Assembly: GCA_035771165.1 (NCBI GenBank)
Contig: JAWNZC010000349.1
Coordinates: forward strand, 558,001 to 622,000
Length of the DNA stretch: 64,000 nucleotides
From: Paragorgia papillata
Lineage: Eukaryota; Cnidaria; Anthozoa; Scleralcyonacea; Coralliidae
Reading direction: 5' to 3'
This document shows positions 43,959 through 57,500 of the stretch, one piece after another (the stretch's first letter is position 1; the number at the start of each line of letters is the position of its first letter). The notes beneath the pieces are model-generated. The model was not told the DNA's origin, made no database searches, and was given only the letters and a program-made list of their open reading frames with translations. The position numbers and the translations under genes were made by a program.

Positions 43959-46900
43959 CGCTACTTTTGGGATTCTACGGTAGAAAATTGCTTATACGTG
44001 TCGCTATTCTGTGATAGATAAGTGAAAAGTAAGTTCTGAGTGAGGATTCATTTGAAATAATTCGAAGCAAAATCAGTGCATGAACTTACCGTCATAACCG
44101 TGACTATCAGTGGTGTCACATTGAGTAGTTGTTATCTCATCAAGTGGAATTTTTAAGATACTGCACGCTAACCCCTACATATCAATAACAAAACAATAAT
44201 AACTCGAATAAGTTCAATAAGTATAATAAATATAATATGAGCGGCCGAACTATATGGGATTCACAACGGCGAGCCGAATCTTACTCAAACTACGATGAGT
44301 TTATATCATGAATACTTTGTTTAGCAGTCGTAGAAAAGGAAAAAACAAATTACTTAAACAAAGAAAAAGTTCAATTTTGAATTTGAGCCAATGGGTCCTA
44401 ATTAGTATGCTGTATATCTGATAGAGCATTGAACGTTTTATTAATCAATGCTGTATCCGATTTACAACACCTGTTTAAACATTCATTTCTTCTGAATCTT
44501 CTTCATGAATTATTAATGATATTTTAATTACATAATGTATATACAAACATGCACAAAGCACTGCCGATACATACCTTTCAGCAACTGAATTTATCCCGTA
44601 AATAAGATTAAATCACCATATTTATTTTAGCTGCATGACAACAACTACTACAATCTATAGACCTTATTCAAAAAATGGCCGCCGAATTAGAACTCTTTTA
44701 TGTGCATATAAATTAGCCCTTATGACCTCGTTTTAAAGTAAAAATTATTTTGAATTTCACACATGAAAACGAGTTCATAAGGGCTAATTTATATGTATAT
44801 AAAATAATTTTAATTCGGCGACCATTTTTGAATAAGGTCTATTTATTTATTTATTTAAAAAAGCTAAGCATATGACCCAAACTTTAAGTAAAAAAACTAG
44901 CTTAGAGAGTACAACGAGCATTTTGAAAGCAAAAAACCCTTGTCGGTAAGCCAATAGTGCAACTAAATTTGAAGATGTTTACGGTTTTTTTAAAAGAATA
45001 GTTCTGAATAGTTTTGTGTTGTTGTATTTGTATGTTTTTTACTACCTTAGTATTCGGAAAAGTTTTGTGCTTGCTTTATTCAAAAACAAGAACGGCAATA
45101 AAAATTAAAAATCGGAATTTTCAACGGAAGTTTTGTGTCACACCAAATGTATTTCAAAGTCTTTAGTTTTACTATAGAAAAGAATCAGTTTCTTTGTAAA
45201 TGTCTCTCAATTGAGTTATCAACGCCACAGTGCGAACACTTCGGTCGCCTCTAAGCCTTCGAAAAACCTAACAAGACTGGCGGCCTTTCAAATTGAGACA
45301 TAATCAATGTTATCTTCACAGCATACATGCAGGCTTTTGCAATTGATAAGAAAATCCTGAGGATAAGTGTGCACGGGAAACCAGAGTATCTTCAGAAATG
45401 TTTGTTTTTCCTTACCTGTTTGTCCTTTGTATATTGAATATATTGCGATAATTTGCTGTTTGGTGTTTCTTGTCGGTTTACTTGAGCCAGTGCACACTGC
45501 AATTTGTACAAGTTTCCTTCGAAACTGTTAACAACTTCGTCAGCCTTTAAATAACAAAATATTTCAATAATTAAACCTTAAATATCACATCACATCCCGT
45601 CTCGTTGCGTAACATTACGTCAAGTCACATCACGTGATTCACCATCGCACAAGTCATTACGTTACATTATACATTACGTCAAGTTACATCGCACACGTTA
45701 CGTCACGTCACAACGTGTCACGTAACCTGACGCAACAACATAAGATGAAGAGTTAAAGTGTCACTAAGACGAAAAAATCGTGAATCTAGTATTGGTACGA
45801 GTAAACTATAATATCCAAATGAGGAATACCGGCGTTTTCAGTTTCACAAAATATTGTCTCGTTCTCGAGATATTTAAGTTTCTGAAACATGTAAATTAAG
45901 TGCCTCGTGACGTCATTTTCTCACACAGGCAAAAATAAGATTTACAAAATATATCTGAAATTATGAAGTGGAAATAACCCAAACTTTGCACAAGTACAGT
46001 TATCATAAAAGTACACTCCACTGTGCGCAGGCGCATCATGTTGTTGCTAAGGAAACCGTTTAGAACCACGAGCATTTTTACTAAAAAATTAAAATATTAA
46101 TTTTATGTTTCTTTTCAAAAGAATATGATGATTGAAACATTCAAAATACAATATCTGTGTGTCTACAAACATCCATGTCAATGTATTGCAGTAAAAGTTG
46201 TTTTATGGAGAAAAAATAAACATTTTTGTTTTACAAATGGACGGTACTAACCCCGTCGAACCGGGCTTAACTTTTTGGTGAGCGGCAGCGCCCTAATAAC
46301 AGCACACGCCACCCGTGTTTCCCCAACTAGTAAACCGAAGAAGGTCGCGGGTTCGAATCCCACCCAGTATGCTTCGTGACTCAGAGTACCACCTAATATA
46401 ATTAAATATTTGTATACCTACCGCAGCTAGTTGATCGACAACATTCATTTGTCCTTCTTCGTTAGTATAACTTGGTGATGATTCATAAACACCAAAGAGA
46501 TGTGCAATTCCTGTAAGGTAACGATTATTGAATGTATTTTAAAACGCAACTACATTGATGTGCTAATTATTACCGATAAATATTAATTTACCAACACAAA
46601 TGTGAATTATTGTTGTTGTTGTTGTTGTTGTCGTTGTTGCTGCTGCTGTTGTCGTTGCGACTGCTGCTGTTGTTGTTGTCAGAGAAATTTCTTTCAGACA
46701 AATTCTTCAATCGAAGTTAAAGTTCGAAAATCAAATACAGAAGTATCAAAACAAAATTCTGCAACAAAATGAATTTTAGGATTTTATCTAATCGCTTTTT
46801 GGAATGTATTATGGACTTTAGAAATAAGCGGATTTTCGTTTGGTGACGTCACGTTAATAAGGTAACATTACATTGACGCGGTTAAAAAACTTACTTACCA

Positions 46901-49900
46901 TTACACGTTACAATAGTTCGTGCAAGTTGCCTCGCAACAAATACCTCAACGTGTAATAACAGGGCCTTAACTTTTCAAAGCATTAATAATTCATGAGCAA
47001 ATTGTTCAATCAGATACAATCAGGGAAGTAATGAAAATAGTTCAAGTCCTACGACCTGAAATGTGACTTTTTTATTCATTTCAATAACACAAAACAATTC
47101 ATTCACATAATTTATTAAGTGTGGTTTATTGATCCGTACACTAATTACTAATACATGCACTAATGGATCGTTTTCACAATGTGAAACAATACGAAAGCTG
47201 AATAAGAATAGAGTTAAATTCCCAAAGGATAAAGGTTGTGCACCAATATGGCCGCCATTTCATTGTTTCTGTGCACCAATATGGCCGCCGTGACGTCAGA
47301 TGAAAACCAAGAATTGATTTTGACAATACACTAAGTGGTTTTGAGCTTCGGACTGGAACGGATTCCTCGTACTACGGAAAACCCGGTCTGGCCTCATTGT
47401 CAGGATTTCAACATTATGCAGCAGTACGTTATGCATGAAATTAAATACGTCTGATTAAGACCATATGGATCGTTTTCACTCACGTGATCGGTCACGTGAT
47501 CACGGGTTGGGGCCGTGAAACAATACGAAATGTTTGAATATGAATAGAATTAACCCATAGGATAAAGATTGTGCACCAATATGGCGGCCATGACGTCAGA
47601 TGAAAACCAGGAATTACAGTACTAGTACATGCGAGTACAGCGAAAAAGCCTGGATGTATCCAACGTCTCTCCTCTATAAATCAAGATATCTGCTGAAAAA
47701 AACTCACAAACATACCCTCTCTAGCTTTGATTTCTCTTTTTAAATCAATTGTGAGGTCTTGGATTTTTTCTTCAAGTCTTTTTTTCCTTCTTTCACTCGC
47801 CATCATATTTTGAAAATCTTCTTCCTGTCAATTGATATAATGAATACAGCCTATTCATAAACATGGTCGCCAATTGACCTTTTCACCAATAGCGGCGCCA
47901 TCTTGAATTCTCAATGCATTGTGGTCTATCCAGGGTAACAAGCTCAATTAAAAGGGTGATTGCGTAGAGTTGAGACACAATGCGATAATTTTGAGGTAAT
48001 GTCTAAATATGATTGTTGTGATATTGGTAAAAGCAACAATTCTCGGACGTATAAGGATAGATTCATGACAAATGTATCCTTATACGTCCAAGCATTATTA
48101 CTTTTACTAATATTACAATGTTCATATTTAGACATTGTTGCTACGAAAGTATTTATAAAGATAAATTTACCTCATTGTGTCTCAACACTAAGCATCACCT
48201 TTTGAATTGAGCTTGTTACCCTGGATAGACCACAGTGGCGCCATCTTGAATTCGCAATGCATTATTGGTGAAAAGGTCAATTTATATTCTTTTATATGTA
48301 TTTCAGAAGCTCTGGAAGCGTTTCAAAGTTGCGGGTGTCCACCAGAGATGTAGAGCAGCATGCCACCTCTAACCCCCGAAAAGTTTGAATTTCGTAAGCT
48401 CTAAAACGCATTTTTGGCTATTCCTGCCTGGGAGAGAACTTCCAAAATTAAATTACCAGTCAAAAGTGCATGGTATTGAGACATTTTCAAGACATTTTTA
48501 AATGGAAGCCATACAATATAAAAGATAACTACAGTATATTATTGAACAAGCGTTTGTTTTGAACGCTTGCCGTTTGCATTACAATTCGCCATATTTATTT
48601 TGGCCGATAACTTGTTTAGCTTAGTAACCAAGTCTGGATCACATGTAGTTTGACCTTGGACCTGCGCCAAGATAAAACCTGGGAACAAGGTTAGTGGCTT
48701 GCCAAGGTTTTATAGTTATGTAGAACAATTATCTATGAAAACTGAAAAGATATTATTTATTTATTGATTTGCGGATACACCATGTGGATTAAATTCAATT
48801 TTATTAAATAAATTGAATTTAATCCACATCGTGTATCCGCAAGTCAATAAACAAATAATATGGATCCCATAATATGAAAAGCTGCAAAACAATTATAATT
48901 GAAAATATATTCCGCCACAAAAAGAACAATTTTCAATTTGGCTGATATTTGCTAAAATATTGTGGGTGTCCTACACCCGCAGTCCAGAAAATGCGGGAGT
49001 CTGGACAGCCAGAGACCCGCTTCTTTCAGGGCCCTTGATGCATTTTAAACATTGCAACATTTACCATCGAGGCAGAAACAAGAATTGCGTTGCGTGTAAA
49101 CATTAATCGCATACGACAGAATGACAATCGTATTCAAGAATCCTATGGCGTAGATGTTCATCTGATGTAAAAAATAACTTGTTACTTATAACTTACGTAA
49201 TAATCAGACAGTAATTGATCAGCTGCTTCGCGATCACTTCCTCTTTGGTCTGCTATTGCTTCGATGTCCTCACTTGATTCAACTCGCGATGATTCATCCT
49301 TAACATTTTTATAACTCTAAACAAAGTTTAATAATGAAATTGGTTAATCATTTTACTTCATAACCCTGTTAACCGTCTACGCTTGAGAATGTATGGGAGG
49401 CGTGGGTGACACATTACATTATATTGCATGGCATTGCATGGCATTGCATTATATTATACATTACGTCACGTTACGTTACTTAGGGAACGTCGTAATTGGG
49501 GTATTTGAATTTCAACGTGGCCGAGTCGAAGACACAAGCTGTTGGCGCGCTGCCTAACCGCTGAAGTTAAGCCCGTGGTCGAATGGGGTTAGTACTCGGA
49601 TAGCTGACCAAGTGACCAACTTAGCTTCATGTGAGTAAAGTTGTTGGTTCTCTGTGCCTCGATGGTTTTTCACCGGGTTCTCCGGTTTTCCCCCCTCCTC
49701 AAAATCAACACTATATATAGTTTTCCCAGTTAATTCTAGGAACTTGGTTCCATCAAAGGGTGAGGCGCACTAGCCTGCTCGCAGCCCGAAATTTCTTCTA
49801 AACCCGGAAATTACCGTAATTTCCGTGTTTAGAAGAAATTTCGGGCTGCGAGCAGGCTAGAGGCGCACTGGGTCACGATCGGAAATGGCGGCTTTCGAGG

Positions 49901-51532
49901 CTCGCGAAATACGAGCTGACCCGTATTAGCTACGCATGCGTAGAACGAATATCTTGGGTGTAAACGTCATCAATACACGGCCGACAACTCACTTGAGCCA
50001 GCACGCACGTGGACTGCGAACTGCCCCATGAAAGTGGCCGATTTTCTATGCGATTTCGGATCGTGTCTCGGTATCTAAATACTGTAAATAAATAAATAAA
50101 GTCGCTTTTACTCTACTTTTGAAATGGTCTGACGTTGGCCAGAGTAACACTAGTACTTGGTTCTTTTCAAAAAAATTTCGAGCCCAACATTCCGTTGCAT
50201 ACCCGATTTTCATCCGTTAGCCCCAGTAAAATTATAAATGGACATATATTCATATACGCAGGACGGCGGATTCATAATGAAAATAAGTTGTAAAATGGCA
50301 ACAATGGAAAGCAAAGTGTTTACTATAATTTCTTCTCAGTTTATGCATGCATGTAGTTGTTTAGCTCAACCTTGTCGTACCTGTTGTAGCTGAGGTATAA
50401 CTCCTTCAAGCATTTCGCCGTATTTGATAAATAGTTCCTTTATATGTTGCACCCTCTCGTCTTCGGTTGTTTCGCATACCTGAGATTTCAAACAAAATAT
50501 GTTACATGTTGAGTAGTACTGTACTCAGCATGCCGTACGCTACATTGTCTTTGTCACTGTATGTATATACTACCTTATAATTATTTCCGTATCGCACACA
50601 GCTATCTCCAAGACTCGCAAAATCGCCCTACCCGACGTCCCGTAGATATTCATGCTTTACGGAATTAGTGGAGTAGATGACGTCATAAGGTATCTTATTT
50701 GCATTTTTTAAAACCAAAATATCTTTGGAACAAGATGAGAAATTGAACAAGCGAAAATACTGTTCTTCTTCATTTTAAAAAACACTTTGGGATAGACAAT
50801 TTTGACGTCTTACTGCCCCTTTAATATTTCACGTTATAGGTTAGGTGTATCGTGCGTAACTTAATTAACGTAACTGACTTAATAAAAAAATATTGTAAAA
50901 AAGACGATTCAATGTTTTGAAAATTGTTATCTTTTGAGTTTTAAATATGGCGTTTTCTAGAGCTCATAATTCTGTAAAACCTTCTCTCAATCCATGAAAT
51001 GACATTTATAGACTCTATATATTATAAATTTCCACCCCTGAAAATGCCCCCCTCCCTCTCCCTTAGGATTTTTGGTCAAATCCAGGCTACACCACTGTAA
51101 AAATCAAAGAAAAACCTCTTCCTTGTTTGAACTATTAACTACAATATTTAGAATTAATTTGGTATTTCGCACCTGAGAAAATCTACGAATTGCTGATGCA
51201 AGTCCTATTCGGCTTCGTTCAGCTTTTAAGTTTAGGTCTTTATATTCTTTGTCTAAACAAGAAAGATAGGTATACGTATGTTACATAAATACAAAGAAGA
51301 AAGGAGAGAAAGAAAGGAAGGAAGGAAGGAAGGGTAGTGAAGGGAAGGGAAGGGAAGGGAAAGGAAAGGAAGGGAACGGAACGGAACGGAACGGAAGGGA
51401 AGGGAAGGGAAGGGAAGGGAAGGGAAGGGAAGGGAAGGGAAGGGAAGGGAAGGGAAGGGAAGGGAAGGGAAGGGAAGGGAAGGGAAGGGAAGGGAAGGGA
51501 AGGGAAGGGAAGGGAAGGGAAGGGAAGGGAAG

Positions 51533-51563
<31 letters not shown>

Positions 51564-54500
51564 GAAAGGAAGGAAGGAAAGAGAGAAGGAAGGAAAGAGA
51601 GAAAGAAGGAAGGAAGGAAGGAAGGCCTACGTTAACAAAAAATTATATAAGAAAAAAAACTGAACATATTTGTACCTGCTTTATCGATAGTGCTTTCTGC
51701 TTTTTTACATTTTGCATCCAGCTGTGTTAAATAAAAACACAAAACTGTAATATACATTAAGCCATGAAACGACAAAATCAAAGAAGTCAAACTTCTAGAA
51801 AATGCATATCCTACAAGATTCGAATTTTTAAAAGGTTAAGACAATCATAACGAAGGGTATAGTAAAACTCAAAACAAAAACGTGAGGGCACAAACTAAGC
51901 AAAACGCACCTTTGACAAGTCTTTTTCCGATAGTGTTTTCTTTTTGCCGCTTTTCGCTTCTTCATATTGTTCAACTGAGTTTTCATACTCCCGAGCTTTT
52001 AAATGTGAGTTTCTCTTTGCCTTGGAAAATTAGAATTAGGATACGATAAGCAAAGTAATTCAGTGTTAACAGCAACATCTTACACAAAAAGTACAAAAAA
52101 CTTTGTTTAAAAATTAGCTTCGTTTCATCTATTAAGAGTTGTGTTAATCTACACTTAATAGTAGAAACAGAAATTATTATGAATCTTTCTACTCTATTAA
52201 CGTTATACACCTTATTCTAGGAAACCAAAGTGCGAAAAAAAGTGGGTTTTACTCGCCAATCTGACACTAGAGATTATTTTATTTGCTCACATGCAAATTT
52301 TTGCTGCGATTGGTGTCGTGCTCGCGCTGCAATTTCAAAACGTGCGTGTGAACAACCGGCGATTTCGCAACAATTATTTGTTTCCGATTTAAGAATTGTA
52401 AATCGCAGCCCAATGTCCGGCTGTCTACACTACTGACCTATATAATATATATACATAATTAGACTGCGGGTCCTGTCCAAAAATGACCAGAAAAACGAAA
52501 AGCGGAAACACGAGTCCTTTCTCTCACGGTAACGACGGCTGACCTTGTGTTACCATACATCTTTTAATCTCACCGATCGACTCTGTCATTCTTTGATATT
52601 CGGGGATCCGCAGTCTAATTATACATACAGTAGGTCAGTGGTTCACACGCAATTTGAATCGCAGCAAAAATCCCACGTGACGTGTGAACGCAATTAAACT
52701 ACATCGACTAATCCAGGTTGCGAGTTGCGACTAATCACGATCCGATGTTATTCTACTTGATAAAAATATAACTACTGAATGAAAACTTTGGAAATTGAAA
52801 CCACGTCATGCACTCTCTTAAAAAAAACAACATTTAAGATGTTTTAAAAGTAAAACTAGCTGTTAATAACGCCATACTTTCTGTTCTTCTGCTCTTTTGT
52901 CGTTAAATAACTTAATAGACTTTTCAACTTGCTGTTCAACCTAATCAACAAAACATAATTGAGATAAAAAAAAACGTAAAAAATTTAAAACGTATCACTA
53001 TACTCGTTGGACAAATCAGTTTATTGCATAGTTATGATTTGATTAACTTCACTCTTCACTTCACTTCGCGTTACTTCACTTCGCTTCACTTCGCTTCGCT
53101 TCACGTCACGTCACATCACTTCACGTCACATCATTTCACGTCACGTCACTTCACGTTACGTCACCTTCACTTCATGTCACGTCATGTCACGTCATGTCAC
53201 TTCACTTCACATCCCTTCACGTCACGTCCCTTCACGTCACGTCCCGTCACGTCCCTTCACTTCAGGTCCTTTCACACGTCACTTCACATCACGTCACTTC
53301 ACATCACATCACGTCACGTCACATCACGTCACATCACGTCACATCACGTCACGTCACGTCACTTCACGTCACTTCACTTCACGTCACTTTGTGCAATAAC
53401 GTGACTTCTATGCGCCTTTTCATTGGTTGTTGACCGTGATCTATCACAGGACACACATACATATGGTGTCAAATCCACGTCGGATCACGTCAGCAGACTT
53501 GTTGCTTTTTTTCATGCCCAAAAATTCCTTGACGTTTTTATTGTATAAAACAAATAGCCTATATTTCCCGTGTGTGTGTACTGTAACAGATCACAGAAGA
53601 CGTCACAGCGTGTAAAGAACAACAGTCACGCCACTCAACTTCGTCCCGTGTCGTACTTTGTTGTGACGTCATCTGTAATCTATTACACTACATATATACA
53701 CACACAGAAAATGTAATATTTGCATGTTAAATAACGAGATAGTTGTAACCTGTGAGTAAGTTAGTAAGCCGACGTGAGATAATGTTTGGCCGTATATGTA
53801 GTAATAGCGTGCCGTCGAGCTGCTAGTTATAGCACAAAATGCGGACAAACAAATCAAAATTGACTTTCAAATGATTGCAAATGAGCCATTAGCTATTGTT
53901 CGGACTGCAAGAATTATGGGTAAAACGGACAAACCTAAATAGTGACATCATCACGACGAAGCGCTATTCAAATACACTGTGAATAAATTACCGGTTTCCT
54001 GGTCTTTGTTTGAACGTCAATAAACGTTTTTAATTCTTTAACTGCATCGTCATTCAGTCTAGCTCCTAAATTCCTAGAAAACAATAAAGCGACCACGCTA
54101 GCTGAAAGATGAAAAATCTATACAAAAGATCATCAGGTTATGAAACGCTTGTAATTGAAAATATTATATTTACAATTATAAAATAAGGTGTCCTCTACGC
54201 ATGCTCTGATTGGCTGGGCCCCGTGCATTTATAAGAGTATGAAGATCATGAATGACGTAAAATGGCGTCAGGAGTGGCGTATAGGATGGCGTCACCTGGC
54301 GGGAAAAGCTAGCGAACTTTCAGAACTATCCCACTTCTAGTTTGTTTTTTCCTTCATATTTTATAAAACAAATAAAACATACCGCTCCTGTGCATATGTA
54401 CTTTTATAAAGGTACAATTGACGTCATTTAAACACGAAACTCTAATCAACTTCATTCGTGTTCAAGGACGTCAAACGTGCCTTTATAAGAGTACAAATGC

Positions 54501-57500
54501 ACGGAGCCGTTTATGTTTATTTGTTAAATAAAATGAATTTTAAAACAAATATACAAAATTAAAGGTGTTCATTAGAAAGAGGGTACTTTTCACACCAAAA
54601 GAGAGTGCTACAGTACAATAGAATCTTTACGTTATATATCATACACGAGGAGTGTTTCATCAGGATTTCCAAACACCGAGACTTTTGTTGAAAACCGCGG
54701 GGAAGCCGAGGTTTTTGAACAAATTTCGAGGTGTTTGAAATCCTGATGAAACACTCTTCCGAGTGTATGATATAGCTTCTCAAACAAATCAGTATTTTAA
54801 GAGAAAATCGAGGCGAAAGTTGGCTTAATTTTTGTAATTTCTTCCTCCGATATCAAAACCTCCGTCTCGGTACTGATTTCCTTTGTTTTCGGTTCATGAA
54901 TTATTAATGAATTTGAGAAAGTAGGTTTGTATACCTGTGAATAAATTTATTTAGTAAGCTGACGTGAGATAATTTTTCACCCAAACGCCGTTGGCGTTAA
55001 AGTGTTTGCTTCGAAAAGGAAGAAAGTGAAAGCGATGTCGGTGACTCAGCCATTTAAATAATAGACAGAGACTTTAAGATGGCGGTTAAAAAGCAATATA
55101 AATTTTACAATTTAAAGAAGTCTCGTTTAATTTTCCAAGTATATTTGATAGTTGAATCCAAAACGCCCCAGTACTGCTAAAATGGTTGTAGTGTCCGTAT
55201 TGAAGTCAATCTCAAGCAACAGGTCTCCTCTTTTGGCCGTTGACGTCGTTTGAAAACGGAACAAAATCATGCCGGTGTGTAAATACAGGCCAAAAAGTCT
55301 TGCGTTTACACGATGCTGGTACAATTTGAAAACGGAACAAAATCATGCCGGTGTGTAAATACAGGCCAAAAAGTCTTGCGTTTACACGATGCCGGTACAA
55401 TTTGAAAACGGAACAAAATCATGCCGGTGTGTAAATACAGGCCAAAACGTCTTGCGTTTACACGGTGCCGGTATAATATAATGACGGATTAACATGTGAC
55501 TATTCTCTTCCAATGAGAATTGAGAAGACTTTGTGAATACTGCTGACCCGAATACTGTGGTCGTATATATCGTGATTACCGTCATCAAACTGTTACGGCA
55601 CGGGCGTTTACACGATACCGGTTAGTGTTCCGTTTTCATTTCATGCCGTCAAGGAACCCGTCTTCATTTTGTTCCGTTTTCAAATTGTCCCGGCATCGTG
55701 TAAATGGGGTCTTAAAGTCCCTAATGTTAGTTCAGTCCGTTATTTTTCTCCTATTATTTATAAAAGTTAAAAGCTTACAACTTCAATGTTAGCATTATAT
55801 ATTTAATGCTTATTGTGGAAGGATAACAAAATATCTCATGTTCTTCTTAGAATTTTGTGGCTTTATTATTGAACACTTGTCCAAAAATATGTTATTTTTC
55901 GTTTGTTATAAATTTTCAAAAAATCGCTTAGTTGCTAAAAACAAAAAATTGTTGTATTAGTTGTTTACAGTATATTGAGACTGTACTGACGAATAATGAC
56001 GGAATCAATACGCGATATTTAACCAAACGGAGCATGTGTTTAACAAATAAAACACAAAGCTCCGTGCATGTGTATTCTTATAAAGGTACGTTTGACGTCA
56101 TTTGAATACGAAAGAAGTTGAGTGGAAGCACGAGGCGATAGTCGAGTGTCTTTACACTTCTTTCGTGTTTAAATGACGTCAAACGTACCTTTATAAGAGT
56201 ACATATGCACAGGAGCGATATGTTTTATTTGTTTTATAAAATAAAAAGAAGAAAAAACAAGTAAAAAGTTGGACAGTTTTAAAGGCTGGCTGGTTTTTCC
56301 TGCTCATGATTTCCATACTTTGATAAATGCACGGGGCCTGGCCAATCAGAGCATGCGTAAAGGACACTTTATTTTATAATGCATATTATAAAATAGGTTG
56401 CGTCTTACGCACGCTGTGATTGGTCAATTACCGTGTTTATATCAGGCTATGTAAACACGGTTGTGATGTCAGGGCACGTTTTTTAGCCTTATTTCATAAA
56501 AGAAATAGAAAATGGATGCCCTGTATTTATATAACCTGATGCAAACACTCGAGTGAGTTGGGAGAATTCGAAAGTACTTATGTAAACCCTCGCCTACGGC
56601 TCGGGTTCACATAAACTTTCGAATTCTCCCAACTCACTCTCGTGTTTGCATCAGGCTATATAAACACGGGCGGTCATTTTCTATTTCTTAAATATCAAAT
56701 AGAAATGACGTCAAACGTGTCTCTGTATTCTGAGAGAAAATGGGGCTCATCCAATCACAGCCGAGCATGCGTATGACATCACACTTGTTATTTCATAAAA
56801 TATTATACATACTTGTGTAGTTCTGCTTCATTTTCGATTTCTGTTGCCACCTTAGTCCAAGCAGCTTTCAGGGTACTTGATAAAATATTTAGAAATTATT
56901 AGGCGCATAATTATAGGTACAGTATATCCATAATTATGGGAGGTTTTTTTTAAATTAACCTATTTCTGCTAGCCTGTGTACAACCTGAATATACACCTTG
57001 CTACACTTCTGCCTGCGACGACCAAAAACGGCCCCTTTAACGCCAGACAATTTTACTGGTCAAATTTTAGCCTGAAGTACAGGGAAAACTCTTAGACATC
57101 CTAGGCAGCAATGGATTAAAGAAAAAAGTATATTAACTGAAAAAAATATATTTACAGAAAACAATATATTTACAGCTCTATTTTAGATCAATTTATGAAA
57201 TATATCTAGGAAAAAGTTAAAATACAGACTGCGTGGTGATGGCCGATGGATGACACTGTACTATCAGAAATTAGTGAAAATGCAATTAGAGTCTTAGTCT
57301 AGTATAGACAGTTGCAAAATTAATGCTGGAATCTAATTGGCTACCGTATAACCCCGAAAGTAGCCCCCCCCCCGAAAGTAGCGGCCCCCGTAAGTAACAG
57401 CCCCCCCCCCCCCCCCTCCCCGTAAGTAGCGACTCTTTTGAAGAGCGCACTTCCATGTGATACAGTGAATATGATTGATGATGTTAAATGGCTTGAAAGA

